Shown here: positions 5,625-11,396 of the stretch, one piece after another
Layout of the letters: every line of letters begins with the position of its first letter
How positions within the stretch are numbered: the stretch's first letter is position 1
DNA from: an uncultured Clostridium sp.
GTDB lineage: Bacteria; Bacillota; Clostridia; TANB77; CAG-508
Assembly: GCA_900553405.1 (NCBI GenBank)
Contig: USDF01000038.1
Location: 1 to 14,432, forward strand
Direction: 5' to 3'
Length of the DNA stretch: 14,432 nucleotides
Position numbers and translations under genes: made by a program
Notes under the pieces: model-generated
What the model saw: the letters and a program-made list of their open reading frames with translations, nothing else
Databases searched by the model: none
Told to the model about the DNA's origin: nothing

Positions 5625-6812
5625 TTATAATATTTGTGCTTCTTTTTTTCCATCTGTAAAACGCAAACTTACTTTATCTCCACTATTTAATTCATTTACT
5701 GATTTTACTATTTTATCTTCTTTACTTGTAATAGAATATCCTCTTGTTAATGTTTTTAGTGGGCTTAATGCATCTAACTTACTAACCCATTCCACCATAT
5801 ATGTTTTCTTTTCTTTAATTTTTAACTCCATACTATTCACTAATGTTTTTGTAAATTTATCTAATAGCATATAATTTTCATTTATTCTTTGAAGTGGGTT
5901 TGTATATACTGCTGCTTTCATACATTTCTCATAACGCAATTTGGCTAACTCTAATTTCTTTTGTAGAGCATTTTGTAATCTATTTTCATTTGTCTTTATT
6001 TTTAATTTTATTTCTTTTATATCTGGTACTGCAAGTTCTGCAGCTGCTGATGGCGTAGGTGCTCTTAAGTCACTTACAAAATCCGCTATTGTAAAGTCTG
6101 TTTCATGCCCAACCGCTGAAATAATAGGGATATTAGAGTTATATATTGCTCTTGCTACTATTTCTTCGTTGAATGGCCATAAGTCCTCTAGTGAACCTCC
6201 TCCTCTTGCTATTATTAATACATCAGCTTCCTGGTTTTCATTCATTATTTCTATTGCCTTTGCTATCTTCTCAGAAGCTCCTTGACCTTGTACTGGTACT
6301 GGAAATAACCTTATGTACACATTTGGATTTCTTCTTATTGATACATTAATAATATCACGAATAACTGCTCCTGTATTAGATGATAAAACTCCTATAACTT
6401 TAGGCATAAATGGTATTGGCTTTTTATGTGTTTTGTCAAATAAACCTTCCTGCTCTAATTTTGCCTTTAGTTTCTCATATTCTGTGTGTAAGTCTCCAAT
6501 TCCTTCTTGTTGCATTGCTTTTGCATATATTTGATAAACTCCATCTCTTTCAAAAACAGATACTGTCCCTAATACCATTATTTTCATTCCATCTTTTGGG
6601 ACAAAATTTAAATTAGAAGTATAAGTTTTAAACATAACACATTTTATAAGAGAGTTTTCATCTTTTAAAGTAAAATACATATGCCCTGTATAATGATGCT
6701 TAAAATTTGAAATCTCTCCTTTTACTAATACATTATTTAAAAATTCATCCTCTTGAAATTTTTCTTTTATATAGTTATTTAATTGCGTAACACTAATTGG
6801 ATGATATGTCAT
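5625..6812 (-). CDS. xseA: Exonuclease VII large subunit
   Basis: XseA is the catalytic subunit of exonuclease VII, which degrades single-stranded DNA from both ends into short oligonucleotides in repair. The 395-residue product has an N-terminal OB-fold (about 1-100, starting ISVTQLNNYIKEKFQ, with KGEISNFKHHYTGHMYFTLKD), then the catalytic domain with the conserved IARGGGSLEDLWPFNEE (201-217) and SAVGHETDFTIADFVSD (232-248) followed by LRAPTPSAAAELAVP (249-263), and a long helical C-terminal region (about 265-370) that binds XseB. All motifs look intact; the length is at the short end of the usual 400-450. The ribosome binding site GAGGAG lies inside the last codons of nusB, eight bases separate the two genes, and translation is probably coupled. 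Confidence 0.97.
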   Translation of the reverse strand: MTYHPISVTQLNNYIKEKFQEDEFLNNVLVKGEISNFKHHYTGHMYFTLKDENSLIKCVMFKTYTSNLNFVPKDGMKIMVLGTVSVFERDGVYQIYAKAMQQEGIGDLHTEYEKLKAKLEQEGLFDKTHKKPIPFMPKVIGVLSSNTGAVIRDIINVSIRRNPNVYIRLFPVPVQGQGASEKIAKAIEIMNENQEADVLIIARGGGSLEDLWPFNEEIVARAIYNSNIPIISAVGHETDFTIADFVSDLRAPTPSAAAELAVPDIKEIKLKIKTNENRLQNALQKKLELAKLRYEKCMKAAVYTNPLQRINENYMLLDKFTKTLVNSMELKIKEKKTYMVEWVSKLDALSPLKTLTRGYSITSKEDKIVKSVNELNSGDKVSLRFTDGKKEAQIL

Positions 6813-6820
6813 TTTTAGTT

Positions 6821-7237
6821 TTACTCCTCTTCATCTAGTTTTTTCTCTTTTACAATACTTGCAAGCACTCCATTTACAAAAGACTTTGAAGAATCTTCTC
6901 CATATTTTTTAGCAAGCTCTACTGCTTCATTTATAGCTACTTTGTATGGTAGTTTAGAATATACTAATTCAAAAATAGCTAATTTTAATATTGAAAGATC
7001 TATTTTAGAAATTCTATCCATGCTCCATTTTTCTTTTAAATTAGATGAAATTAGTTTTTCTATTTTTTCTTTATTTTCTTTTATTCCATAAAAAATATTT
7101 TTAATATACTCTGCTTCTTCTTCACCTAAATTATTTTCTTCTATAAATATATTTATTTGTTCTTCGTCCATATCTTTTTGAATTTGACTACTATATATTA
7201 ATCTAAATGCTTGTTCTCTTGTTTCTGTACGCTTCAT
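6821..7237 (-). CDS. nusB: Transcription antitermination factor NusB
   Basis: NusB binds boxA RNA together with NusE (ribosomal protein S10) in rRNA antitermination complexes. The 138-residue product begins MKRTETREQAFRLIYSSQIQ, the family's RNA-binding N-terminal helix, and has the typical C-terminal half WSMDRISKIDLSILKLAIFEL (about 90-110) followed by KVAINEAVELAKKYGEDSSKSFVNGVL, which is the strongest NusB signature. Length is normal. The start is supported by AAGGGGA seven bases upstream. It sits 11 bases after the DUF2273 gene and 8 bases before xseA, the position common in Clostridia (asp23-type genes, nusB, xseA, xseB). Confidence 0.97.
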   Translation of the reverse strand: MKRTETREQAFRLIYSSQIQKDMDEEQINIFIEENNLGEEEAEYIKNIFYGIKENKEKIEKLISSNLKEKWSMDRISKIDLSILKLAIFELVYSKLPYKVAINEAVELAKKYGEDSSKSFVNGVLASIVKEKKLDEEE

Positions 7238-7248
7238 AATTTCCCCTT

Positions 7249-7452
7249 TTATAATTTATCTATAAATTTCTTTAATTTTTCTTTTACATCATCTTTGTTA
7301 ATTTGAACATAATTTCCTACGTATATTCCCATTCCTATTAATATAATACCTATCATTAATTTATAAAGTCCTGTACATAGAATAAGTATTGCAATTATTG
7401 CACCAATAATTGCTCCTCTAAATTTCATTAAAAAATCCTTTATTTCTTTCAT
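7249..7452 (-). CDS. Small membrane protein, DUF2273 family (Asp23 gene cluster)
   Basis: A 67-residue integral membrane protein starting MKEIKDFLMKFRGAIIGAIIAILI. After a short amphipathic N-terminus come two hydrophobic segments (about 13-29 and 32-46), the second with the Gly-spaced LMIGIILIGMGIYVG pattern, then a charged tail KDDVKEKLKKFIDKL. This matches DUF2273, small membrane proteins regularly encoded beside asp23/gls24 and amaP; their function is not established, though a role at the envelope with Asp23 is inferred from that linkage. A longer frame begins at 7494, but the ATG at 7452 has the AGAAAGGA ribosome binding site at reasonable spacing and gives a family-like N-terminus. The leader belongs to a two-copy repeat (other copy at 5528-5594). 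Confidence 0.85.
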   Translation of the reverse strand: MKEIKDFLMKFRGAIIGAIIAILILCTGLYKLMIGIILIGMGIYVGNYVQINKDDVKEKLKKFIDKL

Positions 7453-7460
7453 ATTAAATT

Positions 7461-7527
7461 TCATTCCTTTCTTGCTTTGCTCAAAGGTATGCATAGTTAT
7501 GAAAATTTTATATTTCTTTCAAACTAA
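7461..7527 (-). repeat. Leader repeat copy 2 (upstream of DUF2273 gene)
   Basis: Partner of 5528-5594, with the same order: TAGTTTGAAAGAA, an AT-rich stretch, CATAACTATG, CTTTGAGCAAAG, then AGAAAGGAATGAA with the ribosome binding site of the DUF2273 gene. The small stems CATA-AC-TATG and CTTT-GAGC-AAAG match the pairings in copy 1. It occupies nearly the whole gap between amaP and the DUF2273 gene. Confidence 0.6.
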
Positions 7528-7536
7528 CACCTCTTT

Positions 7537-8097
7537 TTATTGTTCTAATCCTTGCTCTTCTTTTGTGTTTAAATCTTTTACACTAATATTAACTTCTTTA
7601 ACTTCTAAATCTGAAGTTTTCTTTATTGCACTTTTTATTTTAGTTTGAAGATTATTTGATAACTCTTTAATTACTGCATTTTCTTTAACATTTAAAGTTA
7701 CATATACAATTAGATTTTTTTCTTCGTCTAACACTATTTTAGAAGAAACATCTTGCGCACTATCAAATCCTTTTACAATGTTATTTACCAATTCCTCTAA
7801 TGTTGCTTTTGAAATAACTAATTGTCCATCTGAATTTTGTAGTAATATTCCGTCTTTAATTCCATTTATTTCGTTTTTGTCTGTACTAAAGAATATGCAT
7901 TTAATAGCAAGTAATATACAAACAACAGCAATTCCTAATGTAACATTTGTTGTTACTGGATCATTTAATGCTAGTTTTGTTATATCATATACTGTTTCTG
8001 GTGTTAACCAGCCAAAAATTAATAAACATATTATTATTGATATTATTAATATAAAATTTGAAAATACAATCAATCCTATTTTATCTAAAATTTTCAT
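7537..8097 (-). CDS. amaP: Alkaline shock response membrane anchor protein AmaP
   Basis: AmaP anchors Asp23 to the cell membrane in Staphylococcus aureus; the family occurs beside asp23 in many Firmicutes. The 186-residue product has two hydrophobic segments, about 8-28 (LIVFSNFILIISIIICLLIFG) and about 53-71 (VTLGIAVVCILLAIKCIFF), then a cytoplasmic C-terminal domain. This domain contains GQLVISKATLEELVNNIVKGF (about 91-111) and VYVTLNVKENAVIKELSNNLQTKIKSAIKK, an Asp23-like alpha/beta fold. The start has a GGAGGA ribosome binding site. It follows asp23 across a stable hairpin (8120-8155) and precedes the DUF2273 gene, completing the envelope-stress module. Assignment rests on topology, length and neighbours as well as sequence. 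Confidence 0.88.
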   Translation of the reverse strand: MKILDKIGLIVFSNFILIISIIICLLIFGWLTPETVYDITKLALNDPVTTNVTLGIAVVCILLAIKCIFFSTDKNEINGIKDGILLQNSDGQLVISKATLEELVNNIVKGFDSAQDVSSKIVLDEEKNLIVYVTLNVKENAVIKELSNNLQTKIKSAIKKTSDLEVKEVNISVKDLNTKEEQGLEQ

Positions 8098-8119
8098 ATT
8101 TTTTCCTCCGTTTTTATTT

Positions 8120-8155
8120 AGTAAAGGGTACGACGAAAACCGTACCCTTTTTACT
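8120..8155 (-). promoter_or_regulatory. Stable intercistronic hairpin between asp23 and amaP
   Basis: AGTAAAGGGTACG (8120-8132) pairs with the 3' side CGTACCCTTT (8141-8150) plus TTACT (8151-8155), giving a 13-bp stem with a two-base bulge and an 8-base loop. It is the most GC-rich hairpin in this part of the window. On the minus strand no U run follows it; the next bases are A-rich and lead into the amaP ribosome binding site. It is better read as an mRNA-stabilising or processing element, or a leaky terminator that gives asp23 more product than amaP, than as a full stop. Confidence 0.65.
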
Positions 8156-8160
8156 CATTT

Positions 8161-8598
8161 TTATTCTTCTGTTTTTGTTTCTGGTGTTTCTTCTTTGCTT
8201 TCTGTATTAACACCTTGTACGTGTACGTTTACTTCTAATACGTTTAATCCTGTCATTGTTTCTACTGCTTTTTTTACTCTATTTTGAATTTCAAATGCAA
8301 CATCTGGAATTCTAACACCATATTCTACTATGATATTAACATCTATTTTTGCGTCTTTTTCTCCAACTTCAACTTTTATACCTTTTGCTAGGTTTTTCTT
8401 TCCGCTTAATACTTCTGTAATTCCTCCTGCAAATCCTCCTGCCATTTCTGAAACTCCTGGTACTTCTGATACAGCTACACCAGCGATAACAGCAACAACA
8501 TCGTTTGCTATTTTTATTTCATTAGTTTCTGTAGATATAGCGATTTCTTCGTTTTCTACAACTTCTTCTTTTTTTACTTCTTTATTTTCTTTTTCCAT
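8161..8598 (-). CDS. asp23: Asp23/Gls24 family envelope stress response protein
   Basis: Asp23 proteins are abundant, membrane-associated cytoplasmic proteins induced by alkaline or cell-envelope stress in Firmicutes; the molecular role is still unclear. From the ATG at 8598 the product is 145 residues. A charged Lys/Glu N-terminus (1-28) is followed by the family core: IANDVVAVIAGVAVSEVPGV (30-49), a Gly-rich turn EMAGGFAGGITEVL (51-64), KVEVGEKDAKIDVNIIVEYG (75-94), then IPDVAFEIQNRVKKAVETMTG (97-117) and LEVNVHVQGV (121-130), ending in a Glu/Thr-rich tail. A longer frame adds 12 residues upstream, but AAGGAGG lies at correct distance only for the 8598 start. It is the first gene of the 4328-8598 cluster, with its own extended -10 promoter. 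Confidence 0.95.
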   Translation of the reverse strand: MEKENKEVKKEEVVENEEIAISTETNEIKIANDVVAVIAGVAVSEVPGVSEMAGGFAGGITEVLSGKKNLAKGIKVEVGEKDAKIDVNIIVEYGVRIPDVAFEIQNRVKKAVETMTGLNVLEVNVHVQGVNTESKEETPETKTEE

Positions 8599-8651
8599 AA
8601 TAAAGACCTCCTTATAATTTATACTTTTGTACATATTTTTTAGATACTATA

Positions 8652-8680
8652 AGTATACCAATATCTTTAATTTTTTACAA
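8652..8680 (-). promoter_or_regulatory. Sigma-A promoter of asp23 (extended -10)
   Basis: On the minus strand TTGTAA (8675-8680), a 17-base spacer and TATACT (8652-8657), with TG at the extended -10 position. It is divergent from the solenoid-gene promoter at 8728-8756; the two -35 boxes are 47 bases apart, room for a shared regulator. The leader to the asp23 start is about 50 bases. Confidence 0.8.
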
Positions 8681-8727
8681 CACTTTTGTTAAAAAATTAG
8701 TCAATTTTTATGTGATTTTTTTGTGTA

Positions 8728-8756
8728 TTGCTTTTTAATATTTTTCATGATATACT
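8728..8756 (+). promoter_or_regulatory. Sigma-A promoter of solenoid-protein gene (extended -10)
   Basis: TTGCTT (8728-8733), a 17-base spacer and TATACT (8751-8756), with TGA just before the -10. Predicted transcription starts near 8763, 43 bases before the ATG at 8806. This rules out the longer upstream reading frame beginning at 8728. Confidence 0.78.
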
Positions 8757-8805
8757 TGTTTATGTAACTATAAACTGGTTTTGTACAAATATAGGAGGAT
8801 TGCAA

Positions 8806-9471
8806 ATGCAAGAACGGACTTTGGAAAACTTAATATTTAATGGTAAAGACCTATTTCTTGAAGTAATATTGGATGGTGAAAACCTCTTTCTTGAAGGAGA
8901 CATCACTATTAAAGGCAGTTTAAAAATGAAAGATGCAAATCTTATCGTTTCAGGGAATCTCACCATTTCGTGTAATGATGCTATTGAAATTGAAAATGGT
9001 GATATCATTGTTTCTGGTGAGCTGATAATTAATGCAGATCTTAACATCAAGGGTGTAAACATTTCTTGTGATCGTTTATACTGCAGTGATAATGATGTTA
9101 ACATTTCAGATGGTGACATTTGGACAAATACTTATTTAAACGCCCAAAATATTACATCTGATGGTAATATTGAAACTAGAGGTGATTGCTCTGTTTCGAA
9201 TGTCACCTGCCTTAATTATTTAATTACTGGTAACAACAATTCAGAATCTATTAGTGCTTCGCAGGATATTTATATTTTGGGTAAAAATGATTCTTGCGAT
9301 TTAACTGCAAGAGAAATACTCATAGATGGTGATTGTTATACAAATGATTACCCTATAACTGCACAGAAAATAGTTATTGATGGTGATTGTGTTACCGAAG
9401 GTGGCTCTATAACTGCTCACCATTTTGTATGTACTGGTAAATTATCTTGTGAAGGATTATCCATTGAGTAG
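8806..9471 (+). CDS. Cys-rich beta-solenoid repeat protein, unknown function
   Basis: I do not recognise a named family. The 221-residue protein starts MQERTLENLIFNGKDLFLEV behind an AGGAGG site and has no signal peptide or membrane segment, so it is predicted cytoplasmic. Nearly the whole chain is short beta-strand patterns alternating with G-D/N turns (GDITIKGSL, GNLTIS, GDIIVSGELII), as in bactofilin-like or other polymer-forming beta-solenoids. The C-terminal part shows an 18-residue period: SISASQDIYILGK, LTAREILIDGDC, ITAQKIVIDGDC, ITAHHFVCTGKL start successive coils. Eleven cysteines recur, several at matching coil positions (IDGDC), unusual for a bactofilin. It is the only clear plus-strand gene here, divergent from asp23 and closed by the terminator at 9516-9561, so it is a single-gene unit. 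A scaffold or sensor tied to envelope stress is only a guess from position. Confidence 0.75.
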   Translation: MQERTLENLIFNGKDLFLEVILDGENLFLEGDITIKGSLKMKDANLIVSGNLTISCNDAIEIENGDIIVSGELIINADLNIKGVNISCDRLYCSDNDVNISDGDIWTNTYLNAQNITSDGNIETRGDCSVSNVTCLNYLITGNNNSESISASQDIYILGKNDSCDLTAREILIDGDCYTNDYPITAQKIVIDGDCVTEGGSITAHHFVCTGKLSCEGLSIE

Positions 9472-9515
9472 TTTTCTTGTAAAATTTCAAAGAGTTTCAA
9501 AAGTAAAAATTACAG

Positions 9516-9561
9516 AAAAAGAATTCTTATGTGACTTATATCATACAAGAATTCTTTTTTT
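9516..9561 (+). terminator. Bidirectional rho-independent terminator between solenoid gene and fmt
   Basis: AAAAAGAATTCTT (9516-9528) and AAGAATTCTTTTT (9547-9559) form a perfect 13-bp stem, further extended by TATGATA/TGTGA-type pairs, with T runs after it on the plus strand and equivalently on the minus strand. It lies between convergent genes (solenoid gene ending 9471, fmt ending 9626) and can serve both. The remaining bases of this 154-base gap are AT-rich with nothing else seen. Confidence 0.9.
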
Positions 9562-9625
9562 GTTTTACTATATTATTTCTTCAATTAATATTTAACTAAT
9601 TATTTTTAGTTATTTAACACAAAAA

Positions 9626-10612
9626 TTATTCAAACATTTCTCCTGCCATTATTTCATTTCCTCTTAGAAAATCTCCTACTGGCATTTTTCTAGCGTTTTC
9701 ACCTTGAATTTCTATTATTTCTATAATTCCTTCATTTGCTTTAACAAATAAACCTTTTTTATCTGAAGCAAACATTATAGTTCCTGGCATTAAATCTTTT
9801 ACTTTAAAGAAATATTCTTCTAACTCTGGAAATAATTTCAATAATTCGTTTTCTTCTCTTACTTTAGTTTTCCATATTTTTATTTTTTTATCATTTAAAA
9901 ATGTATATGCTCCCATTATTGGATTTAATCCTCTTACTAAATTATGAATTTCCTCTGCTGTTTTATTTTCCCAATCAATTTTTGACATTTCTTTACTTAG
10001 CATTGGAGCCATTGTAAAGTCTTCTGCCTGTTTTTTCCTTGGTGCAGTTCCTTCTTCTATTTGTTTTAGAGTTTTAACTAAGAGATTTCCTCCTATTTTA
10101 GAAAGTCTATCCCATAGTTCACCAGTTGTTTCATCTTCACCTATATTTGTTTCTTCCACTAAAATTGTATCTCCTGTGTCCATTCCTACATCCATATACA
10201 TAGTTGTTACACCAGTTACTTTATCTCCATTTAAAACAGCCCATTGTATTGGTGCTGCTCCTCTATACTTTGGAAGAATTGACGCATGCACATTTATACA
10301 CCCATACTTTGGAATGTCTAATATTTCTTTTGGCAGTATTTTTCCATAAGCTACAACGCAGATAATATCTGGATTTAATTCTTTTATTTTATCTATAAAT
10401 TCTACGTTTTTTCTTACTTTTTCAGGTTGATACACATCTAGCCCTTTTTCTAATGCATATTCTTTTACAGGAGAGGCAATCATTTTCATACCTCTTCCTT
10501 TTGGTCTATCTGGGTTTGTAACAACACCAATTATATTGTAATTTTCTTCTACTAAACACTTTAAAGATTCTCGTGCGAAATCTGGTGTTCCCATAAATAA
10601 TATATTTAGCAT
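9626..10612 (-). CDS. fmt: Methionyl-tRNA formyltransferase
   Basis: Fmt transfers a formyl group from 10-formyl-THF to Met on the initiator tRNA. From the ATG at 10612 the product is 328 residues, normal length. It begins MLNILFMGTPDFA, followed by the loop PDRPKGRGMKMIASPVK (35-51), the active site INVHASILPKYRGAAPIQWA (106-125) with Asn107 and His109, and MDTGDTI with Asp145 (E. coli Asn108, His110, Asp146). The C-terminal tRNA-binding domain starts around 205 (KIDWENKTAEEIHNLVRGLNP). The open frame extends 21 codons upstream, but that part reads through repeat sequence, and GGAGGAG sits at correct spacing for 10612. It is the last gene of priA-def-fmt and works with def and with the fhs product. 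Confidence 0.97.
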   Translation of the reverse strand: MLNILFMGTPDFARESLKCLVEENYNIIGVVTNPDRPKGRGMKMIASPVKEYALEKGLDVYQPEKVRKNVEFIDKIKELNPDIICVVAYGKILPKEILDIPKYGCINVHASILPKYRGAAPIQWAVLNGDKVTGVTTMYMDVGMDTGDTILVEETNIGEDETTGELWDRLSKIGGNLLVKTLKQIEEGTAPRKKQAEDFTMAPMLSKEMSKIDWENKTAEEIHNLVRGLNPIMGAYTFLNDKKIKIWKTKVREENELLKLFPELEEYFFKVKDLMPGTIMFASDKKGLFVKANEGIIEIIEIQGENARKMPVGDFLRGNEIMAGEMFE

Positions 10613-10629
10613 AATTTTCTCCTCCGAAC

Positions 10630-10676
10630 AGTAGGGACGGTCCTTTTCGTTCCGAAATTGGAACATAGGGGACACT
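10630..10676 (-). repeat. GGGACGG-type repeat upstream of fmt
   Basis: This stretch of the def-fmt gap carries GGGACGG (10634-10640), a small hairpin GTTCC-GAAATT-GGAAC (10649-10664) and GGGGAC (10668-10673). It resembles the GGGGACGGTTCC type of intergenic repeat that I recall from other Clostridia. The fmt ribosome binding site begins right at its edge. The GGGACGG and GGGGAC words are complementary to CCGTCCCC at 10719-10726 in the next element. Confidence 0.5.
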
Positions 10677-10703
10677 CCTCTTAAATTTTATTTTAATTTT
10701 TTT

Positions 10704-10736
10704 ACCTGTTTTTTTGCTCCGTCCCCAAAAACAGGT
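10704..10736 (-). repeat. Hairpin with GGGGACGG loop directly after def
   Basis: ACCTGTTTTT (10704-10713) and AAAAACAGGT (10727-10736) form a perfect 10-bp stem; the 13-base loop carries CCGTCCCC on the plus strand (GGGGACGG on the minus). It starts three bases past the def stop codon. On the minus strand A-rich rather than U-rich sequence follows, so it is a poor terminator for def, which agrees with fmt being in the same operon. Confidence 0.55.
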
Positions 10737-10738
10737 AT

Positions 10739-11221
10739 TTATTTTTCTTCTTTTGGCTCTACATATTCTAAAGTTCCTGGTATCATTTTATCTACAAAGA
10801 CAATACCATTTAAGTGATCTATTTCGTGTGATAATGCTTGTGCTAACAATTCTTTTGCATTTATCTTTACTTTTTTACCTTTTTCATTTAATGCCTCTAC
10901 TGTTACTTTTGCTGGTCTTATCAATTTTGCATATTTATTTGGAAAACTTAAGCATCCTTCTTCTACTTCTTGTTCTCCTTCTTCTTTAACAATAACAGGA
11001 TTTATTAATTTTATCGGACCTTTGTCATCATATAAATCTATTACTATTGCTCTTTTTAATACGCCAACTTGTACAGCAGCTAAACCTACTCCATTGTACT
11101 TATGCATTGTTTCTACCATATCGTCTAATAGTTCTAATATTCTATCGTCTATTTCTTCAATTTCTCTTGATTTCTTTTTTAGAATTTCGTCTCCTTCTTC
11201 TCTTATATTTCTAATTGCCAT
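10739..11221 (-). CDS. def: Peptide deformylase
   Basis: Def is the metal-dependent hydrolase that removes the N-formyl group from new proteins. All three family motifs are intact in the 160-residue product: GVGLAAVQVG (44-53; usual form GxGLAAxQ), EEGCLSFP (87-94) whose Cys90 binds the metal, and QALSHEIDHLNGIVF (128-142) with the HExxH metal site at 132-136. Length is typical. The start MAIRNI is the normal N-terminus and has GAGGAAAG upstream. It lies between priA and fmt, the usual order in Firmicutes and Clostridia, and functionally reverses the modification made by fmt. Both flanking gaps carry palindromic GGGGACG-type elements. Confidence 0.98.
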   Translation of the reverse strand: MAIRNIREEGDEILKKKSREIEEIDDRILELLDDMVETMHKYNGVGLAAVQVGVLKRAIVIDLYDDKGPIKLINPVIVKEEGEQEVEEGCLSFPNKYAKLIRPAKVTVEALNEKGKKVKINAKELLAQALSHEIDHLNGIVFVDKMIPGTLEYVEPKEEK

Positions 11222-11274
11222 TTATCTTTCCTCTTTTCTTACTTTTTATTTTTTCAAAAACAATTTTCTATAAA

Positions 11275-11395
11275 TGTTCCCAAAGTGACAAATTAACCAT
11301 TATGGACGTTTCCTTTTGGAACTTTGCGCAAAACAAATTACCAAAAGGGACAGATTAACCAAAAGGAAACGTCCCCAATGGTAATCCCAAAAGTA
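11275..11395. repeat. Long palindromic intergenic repeat between priA and def
   Basis: A perfect 16-bp inverted repeat, GGACGTTTCCTTTTGG (11304-11319) and CCAAAAGGAAACGTCC (11359-11374), extends outward through ACCATT/AATGGT (11296-11301 and 11377-11382) after a two-base mismatch. The loop contains a perfect 10-base palindrome TTTGCGCAAA (11323-11332) and a near-copy of the right arm, ATTACCAAAAGG (11337-11348). No open frame exists in the 175-base gap. The element resembles non-coding palindromic (REP/MITE-like) repeats of Clostridia. Confidence 0.75.
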
Positions 11396-11396
11396 A

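Noticed and set aside
8120..8155. Plus-strand terminator reading of the asp23-amaP hairpin
   Set aside because: The T run after it fits a plus-strand terminator, but there is no plus-strand gene upstream to terminate.
7778..8287. Plus-strand frame of 169 codons over amaP and asp23
   Set aside because: It runs through two recognisable minus-strand genes and the hairpin between them; no promoter or ribosome binding site supports it.
8728..8805. N-terminal extension of the solenoid protein (hydrophobic, could pass for a signal segment)
   Set aside because: The -10 box of its own promoter lies inside this stretch, and AGGAGG is placed for the ATG at 8806.
10613..10675. 21-codon N-terminal extension of fmt
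   Set aside because: Fmt proteins start at the MLNILFMGTPDF equivalent, and the extension overlaps repeat sequence and the GGAGGAG site.
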